From: Solenopsis invicta
Lineage: Eukaryota; Arthropoda; Insecta; Hymenoptera; Formicidae
NCBI RefSeq assembly: GCF_016802725.1
Contig: NC_052667.1
Coordinates: forward strand, 21,102,346 to 21,166,345
Reading direction: 5' to 3'
DNA length: 64,000 bases
In this document: positions 46,317 to 58,887 of the stretch, piece after piece
Position numbering within the stretch: position 1 is the stretch's first letter
Layout of the letters: each line of letters begins with the position of its first letter
The notes under the pieces: model-generated
The model's input: only the letters and a program-made list of their open reading frames with translations
What the model was told of the DNA's origin: nothing
The model's database searches: none
Program-made: the position numbers and the translations under genes

Positions 46317-47265
46317 AACGGCCTATATACCGGCGAGCAGCGCCATTGTAGCGACGAATGGGCGTCGTAAAGAGTTTAACAACGCCGCATCGAGAACAGA
46401 AAGTTTCCCTTAAGACCCTTACGGAATCGTTAACTGCGCGTATTTTAAAGTAGTTGTAATGACGTTGGGAATGACCGACGGAAGTAGAAGCAATTCTCAT
46501 TAAAACTGCCGTATCAGAGGTACATTAATATTTAACTTACTACGTTCCTAAGCATTAATGACATAAAATTTTTTATTAATATCTCGTAAATGATTACTGC
46601 AACAGGTTGTCATAGTAAACACTTTATTTTTTAATGGTTATGTAATATACATATACATATAATGATCACAGCTATGTAAAATTTATAAGCATTGTAAAAA
46701 TCTTTCACGCTGACGTAAGTGTATAGTGTGCTCATAAAATATGAAATAAGAAATATAATATCGGAAAGATAAAGTGTAATAAAAGGAGCTCGAGATTTGT
46801 CGGCGTAAAACGTTCGGGAACGTAGACGATATCGTTTCCAATACTTTGCGCGGGCCACTGTTGAAATCCGTTTAGAGTTAGAAAACTTCGTCCGCCTTTT
46901 CGCCTCGTAATGTTGCCCGGAAGTGCTGGCACGTTGGCCGGCGAAAGAACAGAGGCTTTCCGGGGAAAACGAATATTTATCCGAATGGATGGACGCGAGC
47001 AAGGATCGTAACTACTGCGAAGCTGTCCTCCGTAGATAACTCCGAGGCTAGGCACCCACCAGCAGTCGCGAACACAGACACATTCGTATTACTTAGCGTG
47101 GCGATAAACTCACCCCCGAGACCTGTAAACCCCTAACTCCCTCCCGATGGTCCAACCTGCATTTTCGCCAGCATTAAACTGCCTGATTTGTCGACTCGAG
47201 TACAGACTTCCGGAGTTGGCCCCTATTATCCTTTGGGTCCATCGAGACCGAAGGAGGTGGCTCTG

Positions 47266-47272
<7 letters not shown>
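46317..47272. other. No gene supported
   Basis: Two overlapping minus-strand open frames of 107 (47055-46732) and 123 codons (47002-46631) exist. Neither shows a domain, and their overlap means at most one could be real. Confidence 0.45.

Positions 47273-47315
<43 letters not shown>
47273..47315. repeat. (AC)n microsatellite
   Basis: About 21 AC units. Confidence 0.97.
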
Positions 47316-47319
<4 letters not shown>

Positions 47320-48034
47320 TAATGTCACTCGAGCCAGTCCTTTAATATAAACAATTTCTTTCAAAAGGCCTGACAAATAGGTGGATGCTATATGAAAGAA
47401 AAGTTTACTAATTACAATAATAAAGTCATAAATTTAAAATATCACTGATCATTAAATGTAATACTTAATACGCCATGGTTTAACGATGTGGTAAAGTTAT
47501 TATATTATTAAATTTATTAAATATCAATAAATGTCAATACGGTATTACTAAATGTCGACTCTTCGCTGTTACGAGTCATTAATCAGCTGATTGTCATCGC
47601 GCACGATTTACGTATTAAAAATCCTCCACGAGGTATCCAGCACGAGCATGCTCGGTTCATTAGCGGTTCTTTGCGGAGCGTCGAATGGTCACTATTGAAT
47701 GGGTCGCGCGTGTTCATTTCGCGACTTAATTGGACTAACGGGGAGATCCGCGGACTCTTGTGCGGTGTTCCCGAGGTTGTTTCCCGCGTGTGGTCGTTAT
47801 TCTCGCTCTTTCTTTTTTAATAACGAAACGTACGTTGTCCGTGAAAAAAAATGCACTGCTCCTCGGAATTGGACGCGTTGAAAGCGTTTCGGAGCGACGA
47901 GCGTAGGTCGATGGTTGCCGGACGTTGTAGCGAATTACGGGCCGACATTTTATCAATTTACGAGAAAAATCCGATTTGCGTCACGCGTGACGCGATGCTG
48001 TGCGTCGGCGGAGGGACAAAGAGGGACAGAAGAG

Positions 48035-48036
<2 letters not shown>
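47316..48036. other. No gene seen
   Basis: AT-rich, then CpG-rich from 47.6 kb. No exon recognised. Confidence 0.55.
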
Positions 48037-48068
<32 letters not shown>

Positions 48069-48102
48069 AGGACTAGAGGAAGAGAGAGAGAGAGAGAGAG
48101 AG
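48037..48102. repeat. Two (GA)n microsatellites
   Basis: GA tracts at 48037-48065 and 48079-48102, separated by 13 bp of GA-like sequence. Confidence 0.95.
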
Positions 48103-48430
48103 TAGGCGGTGGAGTACACGGCTAACGAGTGCTCGATTGTAAATAACTGCTGCAGATTGCCAGCCGGAATGCTGACCGATCGATGCCGCGTATCCGATCT
48201 TTCGCAAAAGTGTATATGTATATTCAGGAAATGAGATTGCCCTATCCGCGGACATCACGATGCCAGATGCGTGTAGGTTTGAGTCAATGCGCTTTCAAGG
48301 AAAATCTCAAGCAGTGTTGAAAAAAAATTTTTCGCAACAGATTTTTTACACTCATTTTTATTATTTCGACAAAATGATAGACAATAAATTGTATCGATCG
48401 AATAATTTTTATTACGGCACTCTCAACTGA

Positions 48431-48500
48431 GAACTATCGAACAACAAATCATTGGGAGGTTTACTCACTTGTTAATTAATAAAGCGTTGTTCGATAGTTC
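48431..48500. repeat. 15-bp perfect inverted repeat
   Basis: gaactatcgaacaac (48431-48445) and its exact complement (48486-48500), with a 40-nt loop. The stem is too short for a typical pre-miRNA. Confidence 0.65.
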
Positions 48501-50107
48501 CCTGTTATATGCCATGTTATGCAATATACATGAAGCGCAAGGCATTAAATGGTATTATCCCAAAGTACGATAATTAATTAGCGCGATAAATTGATCTACC
48601 GGATATTATCATATAATCTCTTATAATTTTAATTTAGAATAACTGGACTTTATTATTCATTGAATTTGTATCTGGCATCGATACAAATTGTCGATTTTAA
48701 TCAGCAAAATTTCCACGACAGATGAAATATTTTGCTAAATAATGCTCGTGATATTATTTTATTTATTTGCACGATATGGATTGTCATATGGGATTTTGAG
48801 CGGAGGGTTGAACGTCCGAACGTTTCGACCCTCGGCGATAGAGCCGAGTTCAAAGACTCACCGAGAGAAGTAGTTATCGCTGCAATAGACGGACTACGAG
48901 ATGCCGCGTGGCTGCGTGATGTACGAGACGCCCGTTACGTAGGCGCATATACGCAGGATTCCGTGCGATATACGTCGGTTCATTACAGGAACGGTGCGCG
49001 CGACGCTAATGTGACATCAATTATGCGCCAATAACATAACAATACATAACACGTCGCATTGCTTGCATAACAATGCGCCGTGTGACCTCCCCCCGCTTCT
49101 CCTAGCCCCATACCGGTTGCCCTACGATTGGTACCCGCATATCCTTCTATTGTGCATCGTGTACGGCCGATTGCCGCGCGTAATACGCCGTGTAATTCTG
49201 TCGTCGCGATATTACATTAACGTCAGGTCGCGCGGCGCGGCGTGGCGCGGCGGCGAGTTTTCGACTACGACTACGTCCGATCCTGCGCGCTGGATTATAC
49301 AACGCGTCCCGATCGTGCAAGGTCGTGCATTATTCCACGTTAAATGCGCCCGCTTTTGCATGACCATATGAAATGGGCAATTCATCGTTGCATTCGAGAG
49401 GAGATGGAGAGAGAGGAAAGTGGAGCGCGCGAGTCATTATTAAGTAATGTATCTTTGTGCGCCGCCGGAACAAATCGATGAATAGACAGATAAATAGAGA
49501 CATTTATTCATATTGGCGTTATAGTTGTATATGCGCGAATTCGCCGCGTTATCGTTTGATTATCGCGCGGTTTCGAAAGTAATTATTTTCGAGGTGACTT
49601 TTAGAAGCGAGAAAAAAAGCGACCTCCAAGGCTGATTGAAAGCCATCATCGAAATGCAATTTTCGATCGCATGGCGTTCGCACCGCTACAAGTGCACCCG
49701 AGATAGCGATCAATAGGAAATTGTTTTTCCGTGTTTGCTATCGGCCGATCAGTGCGCGGATGATTAAATTAAAATGGTTAATCCGATAGCGACAATAAAG
49801 TGGTCGGGTATCGAGATATAACATGCACGATCGCGCGATTTTGCGTCATTAATACCATATTTGTTGCCGTCGCGACGACTACCGCGCGTGTTCACCGAAG
49901 AAGATATTGCAATTATTTTCCTACGAACTTTGCAAAAATTGACGATAAATCAGTCGCTGCGCGTCATGTCTCGTAAATAGGCTTATTATTATCTGAAATT
50001 GCCATTACATCAATCTAGTTCTTTTATGTGATAAATATTAATCATTAATATGTTGAAAAAATATTCTAATTTTATTTTAATATTTCAATACTGTTACAAT
50101 TTTTTTA
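48501..50107. other. CpG-rich, no gene seen
   Basis: CpG-dense sequence at 48.8-49.4 kb. The open frames there are Arg/Asp-rich and unsupported. Confidence 0.55.
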
Positions 50108-50347
50108 TGTACACGGAAAGAACAATTTTGCTCAAATACAGATCTGTAGGTATAATAATTACGTCAAACTGTAAAAAAAAATTTTATCACATGTATAACT
50201 GGGTCGTTGGAATATTAAAACTGTTTGCAATATTATTATGCTTGGACGTCCACATAATTATTTTGATAGTCCAACATGAAATTATTTTCTGATCTGTATT
50301 TAGCTAAATTTTTAGATGCTACGGTAAAATTGTTCTTTCAATGTACA
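50108..50347. mobile_element. Hairpin MITE, family A copy 2
   Basis: Terminal inverted repeats of 22 bp (50108-50129 and 50326-50347) match at 20 positions: tgtacaNNgaaagaacaatttt. The right arm, reverse-complemented, carries ttagctaaatacagatca, nearly the same as in the 35.65 kb copy. No ORF, about 240 bp. Confidence 0.8.
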
Positions 50348-50403
50348 AACTCTTTTATATGAAAATAGACATCTCGTTAACAAAATTTTCTTTTATTTTA
50401 CAG

Positions 50404-50439
50404 CTTTGTGGGGATCTCTCGTCGGATGCAGATAATAAG
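50404..50439 (+). CDS. Candidate 36-nt microexon (12 codons)
   Basis: The acceptor is preceded by a very good tract (TTTTCTTTTATTTTACAG) and the donor AAG|GTAAGA is near consensus. Length is 36 nt, so it is frame-neutral as a cassette. In phase 0 it reads LCGDLSSDADNK; phase 2 is also open; the remaining phase hits TAA. The host gene is not identified. A MITE ends 57 bp upstream, so the acceptor could be fortuitous. Confidence 0.3.
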
Positions 50440-51392
50440 GTAAGAGGATAATCTTTGATCGTCGGAATCTTGGTAATGATTTAATCGTTGCTTTTCGCTG
50501 GGAAGATCATCCGCGGGTCGTGGATCGTTAGCTTAGTTTCCCGCGAACACGATGCGTTTGTGACGCGATAATCTGCTCGCAGCTGGTATGCGCACGCGGG
50601 ACTATTCATTATGTAGGACCTGTCAAATGGCCCCGACCGCGAAGCTGCTAAAAGGACCTCCTCCCCCACTCTTCGGCATGAGGCGCAGGACGTACTCGTT
50701 CCTGTCGAGTTTGCGTTACGCTAGCATTTGCGGTGGTTCGGCGTTGCGGTCGCGATTCGATGCCCATTCAGCCGCCCCGTTTCGGTTTGCTTTGGAAATG
50801 ACCCAAGCACTCTGAACGAAATCCCTCGAACCGGAAAGGCAAACCGTCTCCCGTCGCGTCGCGCTGCCGGGCCGCGGACGACCGTGGTGCGTAACGTCTC
50901 TTGGTGCCGCTCTGATCACAGGACGAAACCCAAAATCGACTATCCTCGCGCGAAGTTGTTTTCGCGAGATCGGGAATATTTTTATCGCCGTCGCGCACAA
51001 ACGGACATTCGTGTCATGCGTTAAGCTTGTAGACGAAAACATCTCGACGATTGACGGGAAATGAATTTGGCATGATATCTCTTCGCTATTTGTTCGTGAC
51101 TGTGTATACGCTCGAACCACTTCTAAAAGAGAGATTTATAGTCGTCGAAAATGAATCAGATTATTGGAAACCTGAATATACATGTTCACACAATGGATAG
51201 AGTTAGTTATTCTATGTCTCTGATAAACTTTTAAGTGCTAACTTGGTTGTGTATTTTTGGAGTATTGCAAAATTAATTTCAAGATTTATTTTCTTGTTTC
51301 TAAAATTTGTCGACGAATGATTATTCTCTATATTGAGGAAATTATTTTTGAAACAATTTCTCCAATTGTAAGAAGTGTCGACATAAATATAT
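50440..51392. other. No gene seen
   Basis: CpG-rich to 51.0 kb, then AT-rich. The mirrored open frames at 50.7-51.1 kb on both strands are composition artefacts. Confidence 0.55.
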
Positions 51393-51402
51393 TGTGTGTG
51401 TA

Positions 51403-51459
<57 letters not shown>
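51393..51459. repeat. (TG)n(TA)n microsatellite
   Basis: About 26 bp of TG-rich repeat, then 41 bp of TA. Confidence 0.97.
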
Positions 51460-51463
<4 letters not shown>

Positions 51464-54079
51464 TTCGTTAAACGATATTCAATTCGAAAAGTTCTGATGT
51501 CGGTTTCTCGATGTCATTTTTATGTACGCGAAAAGGATGAGTGTGAATAAAAAAAATGTGGACTCAAGTTACAGACCGTTGCATCGCTTTCATATAGATG
51601 AGGGTGTACATACAAAAATCGAGCGTATCGCGGAGCCGGTGTAGCGTTTAGCGTATGTTCACACGAGCGAGTGAACGAGAGAGCCTTTATGGCAAACGAA
51701 GAATCGAAGTAGATGGCAGGGAAAGAGCGAGCCATGTAGAGATGGCATAGGAAACGAGAGAAGTGGCCGCGCAAAGGGGGAAGGGACGCGCAGCGGGGTT
51801 ATACAGAGCGAGGGTTGTTATTGCAGATTGCGTGGGGCGAGGGCCGAGTGCAATACTCTCGGCGATGGAACCGAACGAGAACCACCACCGTGCAGGCCCG
51901 CACCGCTCTTTCGGCCGCTGATGCAGGTCTCTCAATAACGAAAATCTATACGGTTTCATTTGTCTGCTAGGCACGACTTTATTTGCGAATCGCCGAGGAG
52001 TTCGGCGACCGGTCGCGGCCCGCGCCGCTGCACACTGTGTGGGCGAAATCGGTAATCCGTACGGACAAAAGCCCGAAAATAAAATTTCACGCCGCGATGA
52101 AAAATTTCCCGGCTAACCTTGCTGGCGCCCGCGCGCGAGAGGCCGCGCCAAAATATCTAGAGTTTTATGATGCGGCCCCCAATCAATAGGATAAAATGGC
52201 GTATATAAATTCTCATTGGTGGAAACTGCATTTCCAGCTCCTGTACACATGCATAACGCAGTGCGTGTAACTCTCGGAATATTTTTATTACAACAAATTG
52301 CCATATGCCGCAATGTGCATGTTTCGACAACTGTTACAGAAACATGATGACACTTGTGTTAGATGCATGCCCGAATAAAAAGGAGAATTTATATGGAAAA
52401 ATACGGCCTGACTAAAAATAAAAATAAAAAAGGGAGAAAAAAAAAACAGTATATTGCGATAAAGCTTACTATATGTAGTGTGTAAAATATTTTTTCTTTT
52501 TTTTTTTAAATTGAATATTCCATAGTGTCCGCATAGTCAATACCTTTTGCCTTTTTACAAACATATGGTACAAGGGCAAATTATTGAATAACTACCTCTC
52601 GATGATTTTTTAGTACTAGATAGTTCTTTCTTTGGCGAACGCGTGATCGGGTTAAACGCGCAATCGTGCTACAATCGAATCGTTAGCCCGGCCGTTAATG
52701 AACACCAACTGACGTCGCTCGTATTTTATTTAATAGCCGAAATGGCAGGCGCTGCAGGCAGTCGAACTGCGTTTTGTAACAAACAACAATGGGCGAGGCG
52801 TACGGTTCGGAACGACGCATAGATGCGTAATGTAGGCGCGGATTATTGCATCCTGTATGTGCACAGTCGCTGTCGCGGTACAATATAAAACGCGCACGCG
52901 TAGGTTTGTAATTAATTAAATAATTAATGGATTATACCGCGGTGACGGTTATAAACGTCGCGACTTCAAATTGGAACGCGGAACGCGGTTTCTCTTCCAA
53001 GGAAATTATCCTCCAAATATATACATACATGAGCTGTTGAGATAAAATGCAGAGAATTCCGTCTCGCACGATATTTTATATCAAATATAGAAGATATTGC
53101 GTCAAACGACATTGGCGCGTTTAATGGTAATTTTTAATTTGATCTCGCGGAAAGGGAGGGAAGAGAGGTGATTATTCTGGCAGAGAAGCGAAGAGCGTAT
53201 CGAAGAACGGCGCGGCTCGATAAATTTTGATTCACGTGCCGATACTGCAGTTTCTTCAGTGTACGGAGCGCACGTGCCGATACACATATCGCGGGCACGC
53301 ACACGTAACGCCGTGTGTACACGTAGCGGACGCGGCGCGGCGAGCGTAATCGCGTACATACGCACACGTTAGTTCCCTTTACTGCACTCTATTCGGTTCT
53401 ATTCGGTGTTTACGGCTGAAAGCATTAACGGAGAAAGAGCGAGGCTGTGTGGGTGATGGCAGAGAGATAGAGAGAGAGGGAGAGGGAGGTAGAGACAGGG
53501 AGAGAGAATCGCATTATTGCAACTCGCTCGACCGAGCCCCGCCGCTACCCACTACCCCAGCTGCCGTTGCTGTACCAGGGTGTAACAGACCCCCCCGAGC
53601 CTGGTTCCAGCTCCGAACCAATAAGGTCATTTTTCTCCTGTATAATCCAGCCAACCGGCAAACCGGGTATCCCGTTTGCGCCGAGTTAACGCAGAGTTAA
53701 TAGCCGGCCCATAATGTATCGAAGCACCAGGAATATTAAGGGATTATGGCGGCGCGCACGGCCGCTCCAAGTCAGCGAGGCAAGGCCGACGTACTTTTCG
53801 GCCCACGTTTTTCCGCCCTACTTTTCCTGGCTTTACGTAGCCGACTTGAAAGTTTAAGAGAAAAACGATAACGTGAAAGCCAGGTGGACGGTCTTGACTG
53901 CCGATCGTAGTGCACCCGGGACTGATACGATAATGGCAGTTTCTTCCGCAAAACGTGCAGGATGGCGATACATTTTCAAGAATATCAAGGTACTTTGTTC
54001 AGTGACTTGAACACAGTTATGCTAGTTGCATAATTCCTAACGAGAAATATCTTTCATTCGATATCTTTCTGAGTAGAAT
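51460..54079. other. CpG-rich, no gene seen
   Basis: GC-rich stretches at 51.7-52.2 and 53.1-53.9 kb, with a GA-rich tract at 53460-53510. No exon supported. Confidence 0.5.
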
Positions 54080-54610
54080 TGTAATTTGTGTCTTAATAAT
54101 TTTGTTAATAATAAATAGAATTGGATAAGTTAATGTATTTTTTTTAAATTAAATTAAAGTTAATAATTTATAAAATTAATTTAGTTACGGTAAATGTTAC
54201 ATAAACAAAAAAGACTAACTAGTTGAAAGTTACGTTAAAATTAAATTAAATTTAAAGTTAATTTTGGAAAGCATTATTCATATTAAATTAGAAATTTATA
54301 GTTTTTAAAGTTAAAGCATTCAAAACAATTATAATATGTATTTTATTTGTATATTAAATTTATACGAAATAATAAAGAAATATTGCTTTTCTGTAACGTA
54401 TTTTTTCTCTTATAAGTTTCTTTCTTTTACGTAGATAATTTTTTAACTTGGGAAAAAAAGTTGATAAATTAAAGTTTGTGTTTCAAAAATAACTAGTTGA
54501 AATAAAAAATTAAATTATTTAAAATAAATTAAACTAAACATTATTAACTTTTTAACTTTATTTTAACTTTTAATTTTCTAACTACTACCAAACTCTGATA
54601 ATAAATGAAA
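54080..54610. repeat. Low-complexity AT repeat, likely decayed transposon
   Basis: Built from repeated TTAAA/TTAAT and AACTAGTTGAAA blocks; the latter occurs at about 54210 and 54490. The TTACGTTAAAATT-type wording resembles the hairpin element at 27.3 kb. Ends are not definable by eye. Confidence 0.4.
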
Positions 54611-55887
54611 ACAATATATTTGAAAGTGATTAATATTTTATTTAAAGTGATATAGAAAAAAATATTAACTAAAGAAAATCCCTTAGTTGGTCTCTACAGT
54701 TTATTTTTAGTAATTATCTTGTAGCAATAAATTTTATTTGGAACTATATTTTCTCTGAAAAAATAGCATTTCCTTTTATTTACTCCATAAATATGCCAAC
54801 GCGTATCGCGTACCGCACAAATTTATTACAAATAGAGTGCATTACTCGAGAAAAATATATTGCAATAATATTATGCGTAAAAGTCGCCGGTGACATTTTA
54901 GAGTCACGACACGGTGAGAAGCGGTCTAATCCAGAAGAGAGAAGTGGCTCGCCGGTACTTGCGGTCGGGTAATGTTGTTTTAAGCGCGGCACTTACCACA
55001 GCGACAAATAATCATTAGACAGAATTCAGAGGCTCGCCGGGAAGTTTGGAGAGTGGCGTGGGGAAACTCGCGGCTAGTAAATATCCTTCGTTTTCGCCGT
55101 TGCTCGGAGGCCTCTCGCCATCCCGCACGTGGATAGCCTATCCGCATCCCTAAGCCAGATTATCCCCCGGGAGATCGCCGAAATATATATTTTCATCTGT
55201 ACATGCATTTTGGTTCTCAAATATATCGGTCAGCCGAGCTTGCATCACGACGAATATGTATCGTGAATATATATCGAGTCGCGCAGAAATGTCTCGTGAA
55301 TACTGTATTAAACGCAACGGAAGCGGAAGGACGATATTCGAGAAGTTATTTCGAAATTCTGCATGGGCTATTTACTGAAATCGTTTATCTTGGAAGTGGC
55401 ATAAGTCAAATTTTGACAACGATGGCGTCTGAGTAAGATGTCGATACTGGCGACACACCAATTCTAGATGAATACCCAACATTCATTTTGTACCATTTTT
55501 AAACGATTCTCCTCACATGCCAAAGATTTTACCAAGATGTCAATTCTCCAAATGCACTTTTCTATTCATTTTTAAATATAATTTAAAAAAAGAACAATTT
55601 TAAAAAGTTAGCCGTCTATTTACGATAGAATAAACTTGAATCTAATTAAACATAATTTTTAAACGGGAAATGTCAGAATAAAGAAATTTTTTTTGTCAAT
55701 CGCCGTATGTTCGACCGATTCGATTTGACGAGAAAATGTCGCGTCTTTTTTTTTATGACGATGGTCAGAATAAATAATTACGTTTAATCTTTCGAAAGCG
55801 GCGTTTGCTCGTTTATAATTCACCGGTTACACGGCCGGAGAATCGCGTCAGCGATTTAGTATCATACGTGTTAACGTCGGCGGCCCT
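54611..55887. other. No gene seen
   Basis: AT-rich, then mixed. Nothing recognised. Confidence 0.55.
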
Positions 55888-55945
55888 CGCCGCCGCCGCC
55901 GCCGCCGCCGACCGCTGCCGCGCATCGGGAGCAAGAGCGAACGGC

Positions 55946-55983
<38 letters not shown>
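55888..55983. repeat. (CGC)n and (GA)n microsatellites
   Basis: A CGC/GCC trinucleotide run at 55888-55910 and a 34-bp GA run at 55950-55983. Both make long biased open frames on the minus strand, rejected as genes. Confidence 0.95.
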
Positions 55984-55985
<2 letters not shown>

Positions 55986-58869
55986 GGTTGATGCACGAGG
56001 GGCGCGAGTTTTATAAACTGGAATGAATGCGCGGGCTCGAATGCAAACTGCGGGCTCGGGCGAGGTCGCGGGGTCAAGGGTTGGAGGTTTATCTTCCCGC
56101 AGTTGCGAAGCGATACGCCCGCCATTGAAGTTGCAGCGGCATGCGGGCTGGCGGATGGCGGACGGCGGCAGTGTGTAGCGTAGGGCGCAGGGCGCATCCA
56201 GAGTGTTGCAAGTCGGGATTCGGAGCAGATTGCGTCACTCACCACGCGATACAGAGTGCCGCGCGCTATTGCAATAGTTGCGTCCGTATGGCACGATTCT
56301 ACACGGCAGCGCGATTCTACGGGTAGCGTGTTTCTCCCCGTGTGAAAAGGGATATTGATAAAATGACACGTTTCTCCGCGGGCCGGCAGTCTTAGAACGG
56401 AGGCCGAGCTGAATGGCAATTTCGCCAGAGGATGCGCATTCCGTGGCGCATTCCGTGGCCCCCTCGTCCGTAGAGCATAATTGGAACGATCGTCGCCGTG
56501 TTATAACTGTGGAAGCTTTCTCTCTCGCCCTCTCTCGCGGTGTTCTCGCACTCTCGTTCATTAATTGGTATTCAGGCAATAATCGTATCGATACGCTTAA
56601 ATGAACAGGACACGGACTTGGGCGAAATCGGTGCAGAAATGAAAAACTCCGCGTAATTAGAATCGCGCGCCCATTCCTTGCGCACCGGGCCAGGGAAATT
56701 GGCGCTTCTTTCTACCGTTATCCGCGCTATCTGGAATTAATATTCGCTACGGGGCGCAATTTACAATTTGCATATTACATCGAATATTATGTGACCACTG
56801 CGACTTTTCAAGGCGCGGCGAGCGCGCGTGTGCTCGCAATTATCGAAATAATATGCAGTTCAACAATTTCGTGATCTACACAACGCGCGATATCGCGCTA
56901 CGCCCTACGCCCAATATAATTACATTGAATTTAATTAAATATACACCGCGCGTGTTTCTTCGTTAGAATAGTGTGCATGCACATCGCATGTTGCGCGGTA
57001 ATAGCGATGGTGTTGTAAACGAATAGACCTCGTATCATTAAAGTTCTATTATATTTACACAGAAACGCTTTTAAACGATACATTTCGACAATTGTTCATA
57101 TTTGCAGTTGGATGTTGCATTGTAGTCTTTAGCTATCTCAATTGTATTATATTATGTGATATTATATCGTATTCTTGTCTAAAAGAATATTTCATAGTCC
57201 AAATGGTTCGTACATTGATAAGCTTATTAATTATTATAAGCAACGTATATTGAAAGCTCGATATTGCGTTTAGAATAGATATCGTGCTTGATTGCACTTT
57301 GCTAATATTCCTACTGCTATATCGAACATTTCTATTTCGGTTTCACGGCCTGTCGATTATCGATGTGCTTTATATTAACACTTCGTAAAGTGCGCGCGAA
57401 GCCGTGCACGGGGCTTAAGAGACGCAACGATCGCCGCTAAACTTCTCAAGGAAATTAAACCGATAGCTCGACGCGGACGCCGGGGCTCATTTGCATCAAT
57501 TACTGACCCCCGAAGTTTCTTCTACGGCGAATTAGCCGCCGGGGAGCGCGTCGAATGCGAGATAAAAGGAAGAAGAGGTGGCGGCGGGACCTATTAAAAT
57601 AAAGGAGAAAAACAAGTTTCGAGATAGTTGCGTTACGAGCGACGGGGGACGCATAACGATCCGTGCTCGGCGGTCGGCTGAGTTACGTCGCCCGCCGGGA
57701 AGTTATGCTCTCTGCTTATCTTCCGAATTCCGCGCTTGTCCTGCAGGACGTATCCCTTGGTGCTTCCAGCTCGGCGGACTTGGCGAAGCGTCGGTCCTGA
57801 TAACCCTCGATAGAAAGTATCGTGAATCACGGCCGTGAACGGTGGAATTGCTTGCTCTTTTTGTTTGTCTGTTCGGTGAAAAAATTTCATTAGAATCTAG
57901 GGGGACATTCGCAGATTTCTATTAGGCGCAGGTGTAAGGCGCAAATAATGTTGCAAAGAAATTTTATTACATTTCGTATATTAATTAGGAAGTAGGCTCA
58001 TATTAGCTCACTATTTTAATTAAACGATGTTTTATTATTTTAATTTTATATACAATTAATCTTTTATATGTGTGCTACTTCCACTTTACATTTTGCAAGT
58101 ACAGGAATTTATTTTTCAAGATACATTTCTATTACTTGCTATTTTTTAAATTAAACTTTCATTCAATATTGAAAAACATAAAAAAAATTACGTTATCACG
58201 TAATAAAAGCACGCTGTAAAAGAATTAGCGCAACTGATTGCGATCATTTTTTTGCCTGGCGCAAGAATCGTAACGAATGTCAGATTTTGAGGGCGCATTC
58301 GCGGTTCACATCGGTGGCGATTCACAGCATCTCGCTCGTCGGCGTTTAACGCCGAGTTCATTGATACGATCGACGCGCGCGGGCAAGCGATTAATGAAAG
58401 CGGCTGGTAGCTATAGCAGTCGTCTGGTCGAAACGCGTTTGGTATACGATGGAAACGTGGATCAGTTGAAACGGGGACCGTAAAGAGAAGCCTCCGCGAG
58501 AGACGCGGGGGTGCGCACACCGCTATAACACGTCGCGGGGGAGGTATACGACGGCGGAGAGAGAGAAGGGTACAACGGGGAGGGAAAGAAAAAAAGAAAA
58601 ACGCGAAACGAGCGGCTGAAATTCCGCGCTGCAGCCTCGTCGTCGGTGACCGTAGCCGCGCGGATATTGTTGGACATTCCTCGGGTCGTGCGAATGCGGT
58701 CATCTGAATGCCGGGCGCGTAAACCACGCCGAATGGCCCCGCGAGTCTGGGTCGTGCGGAAAGGGCAGGGACCACGAGGGGGAGGGGGGAGGGAGAGATA
58801 GAAGCGAAGGACGAGGACGACGAGCAGGATGGTTAGGCGCAGGATACAGAGGAACGAACTGAAGAGAGA
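55984..58869. other. CpG-rich, no gene supported
   Basis: CpG-dense at 55.9-56.7 and 57.4-58.0 kb. A 195-codon minus frame (58775-58188) and a 182-codon one (56419-55871) are rich in Arg, Pro and Ser, have no domain, and cross GA tracts. Confidence 0.5.
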
Positions 58870-58887
58870 TAGAGAGAGAGAGAGAGA
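58870..58887. repeat. (AG)n microsatellite
   Basis: Nine AG units in a wider GA-rich tract. Confidence 0.9.

Noticed and set aside
46631..47055. Two overlapping minus-strand frames of 107 and 123 codons
   Set aside because: They overlap in different frames, have no domain, and the hydrophobic end reflects AT-rich sequence. Worth a database search but not callable.
55871..56419. 182-codon minus-strand open frame
   Set aside because: Runs through the GA and CGC microsatellites (poly Leu-Ser and Gly); a repeat artefact.
58188..58775. 195-codon minus-strand open frame
   Set aside because: Arg/Pro/Ser-rich frame in CpG-dense, GA-rich DNA, with overlapping open frames on the other strand; no domain.
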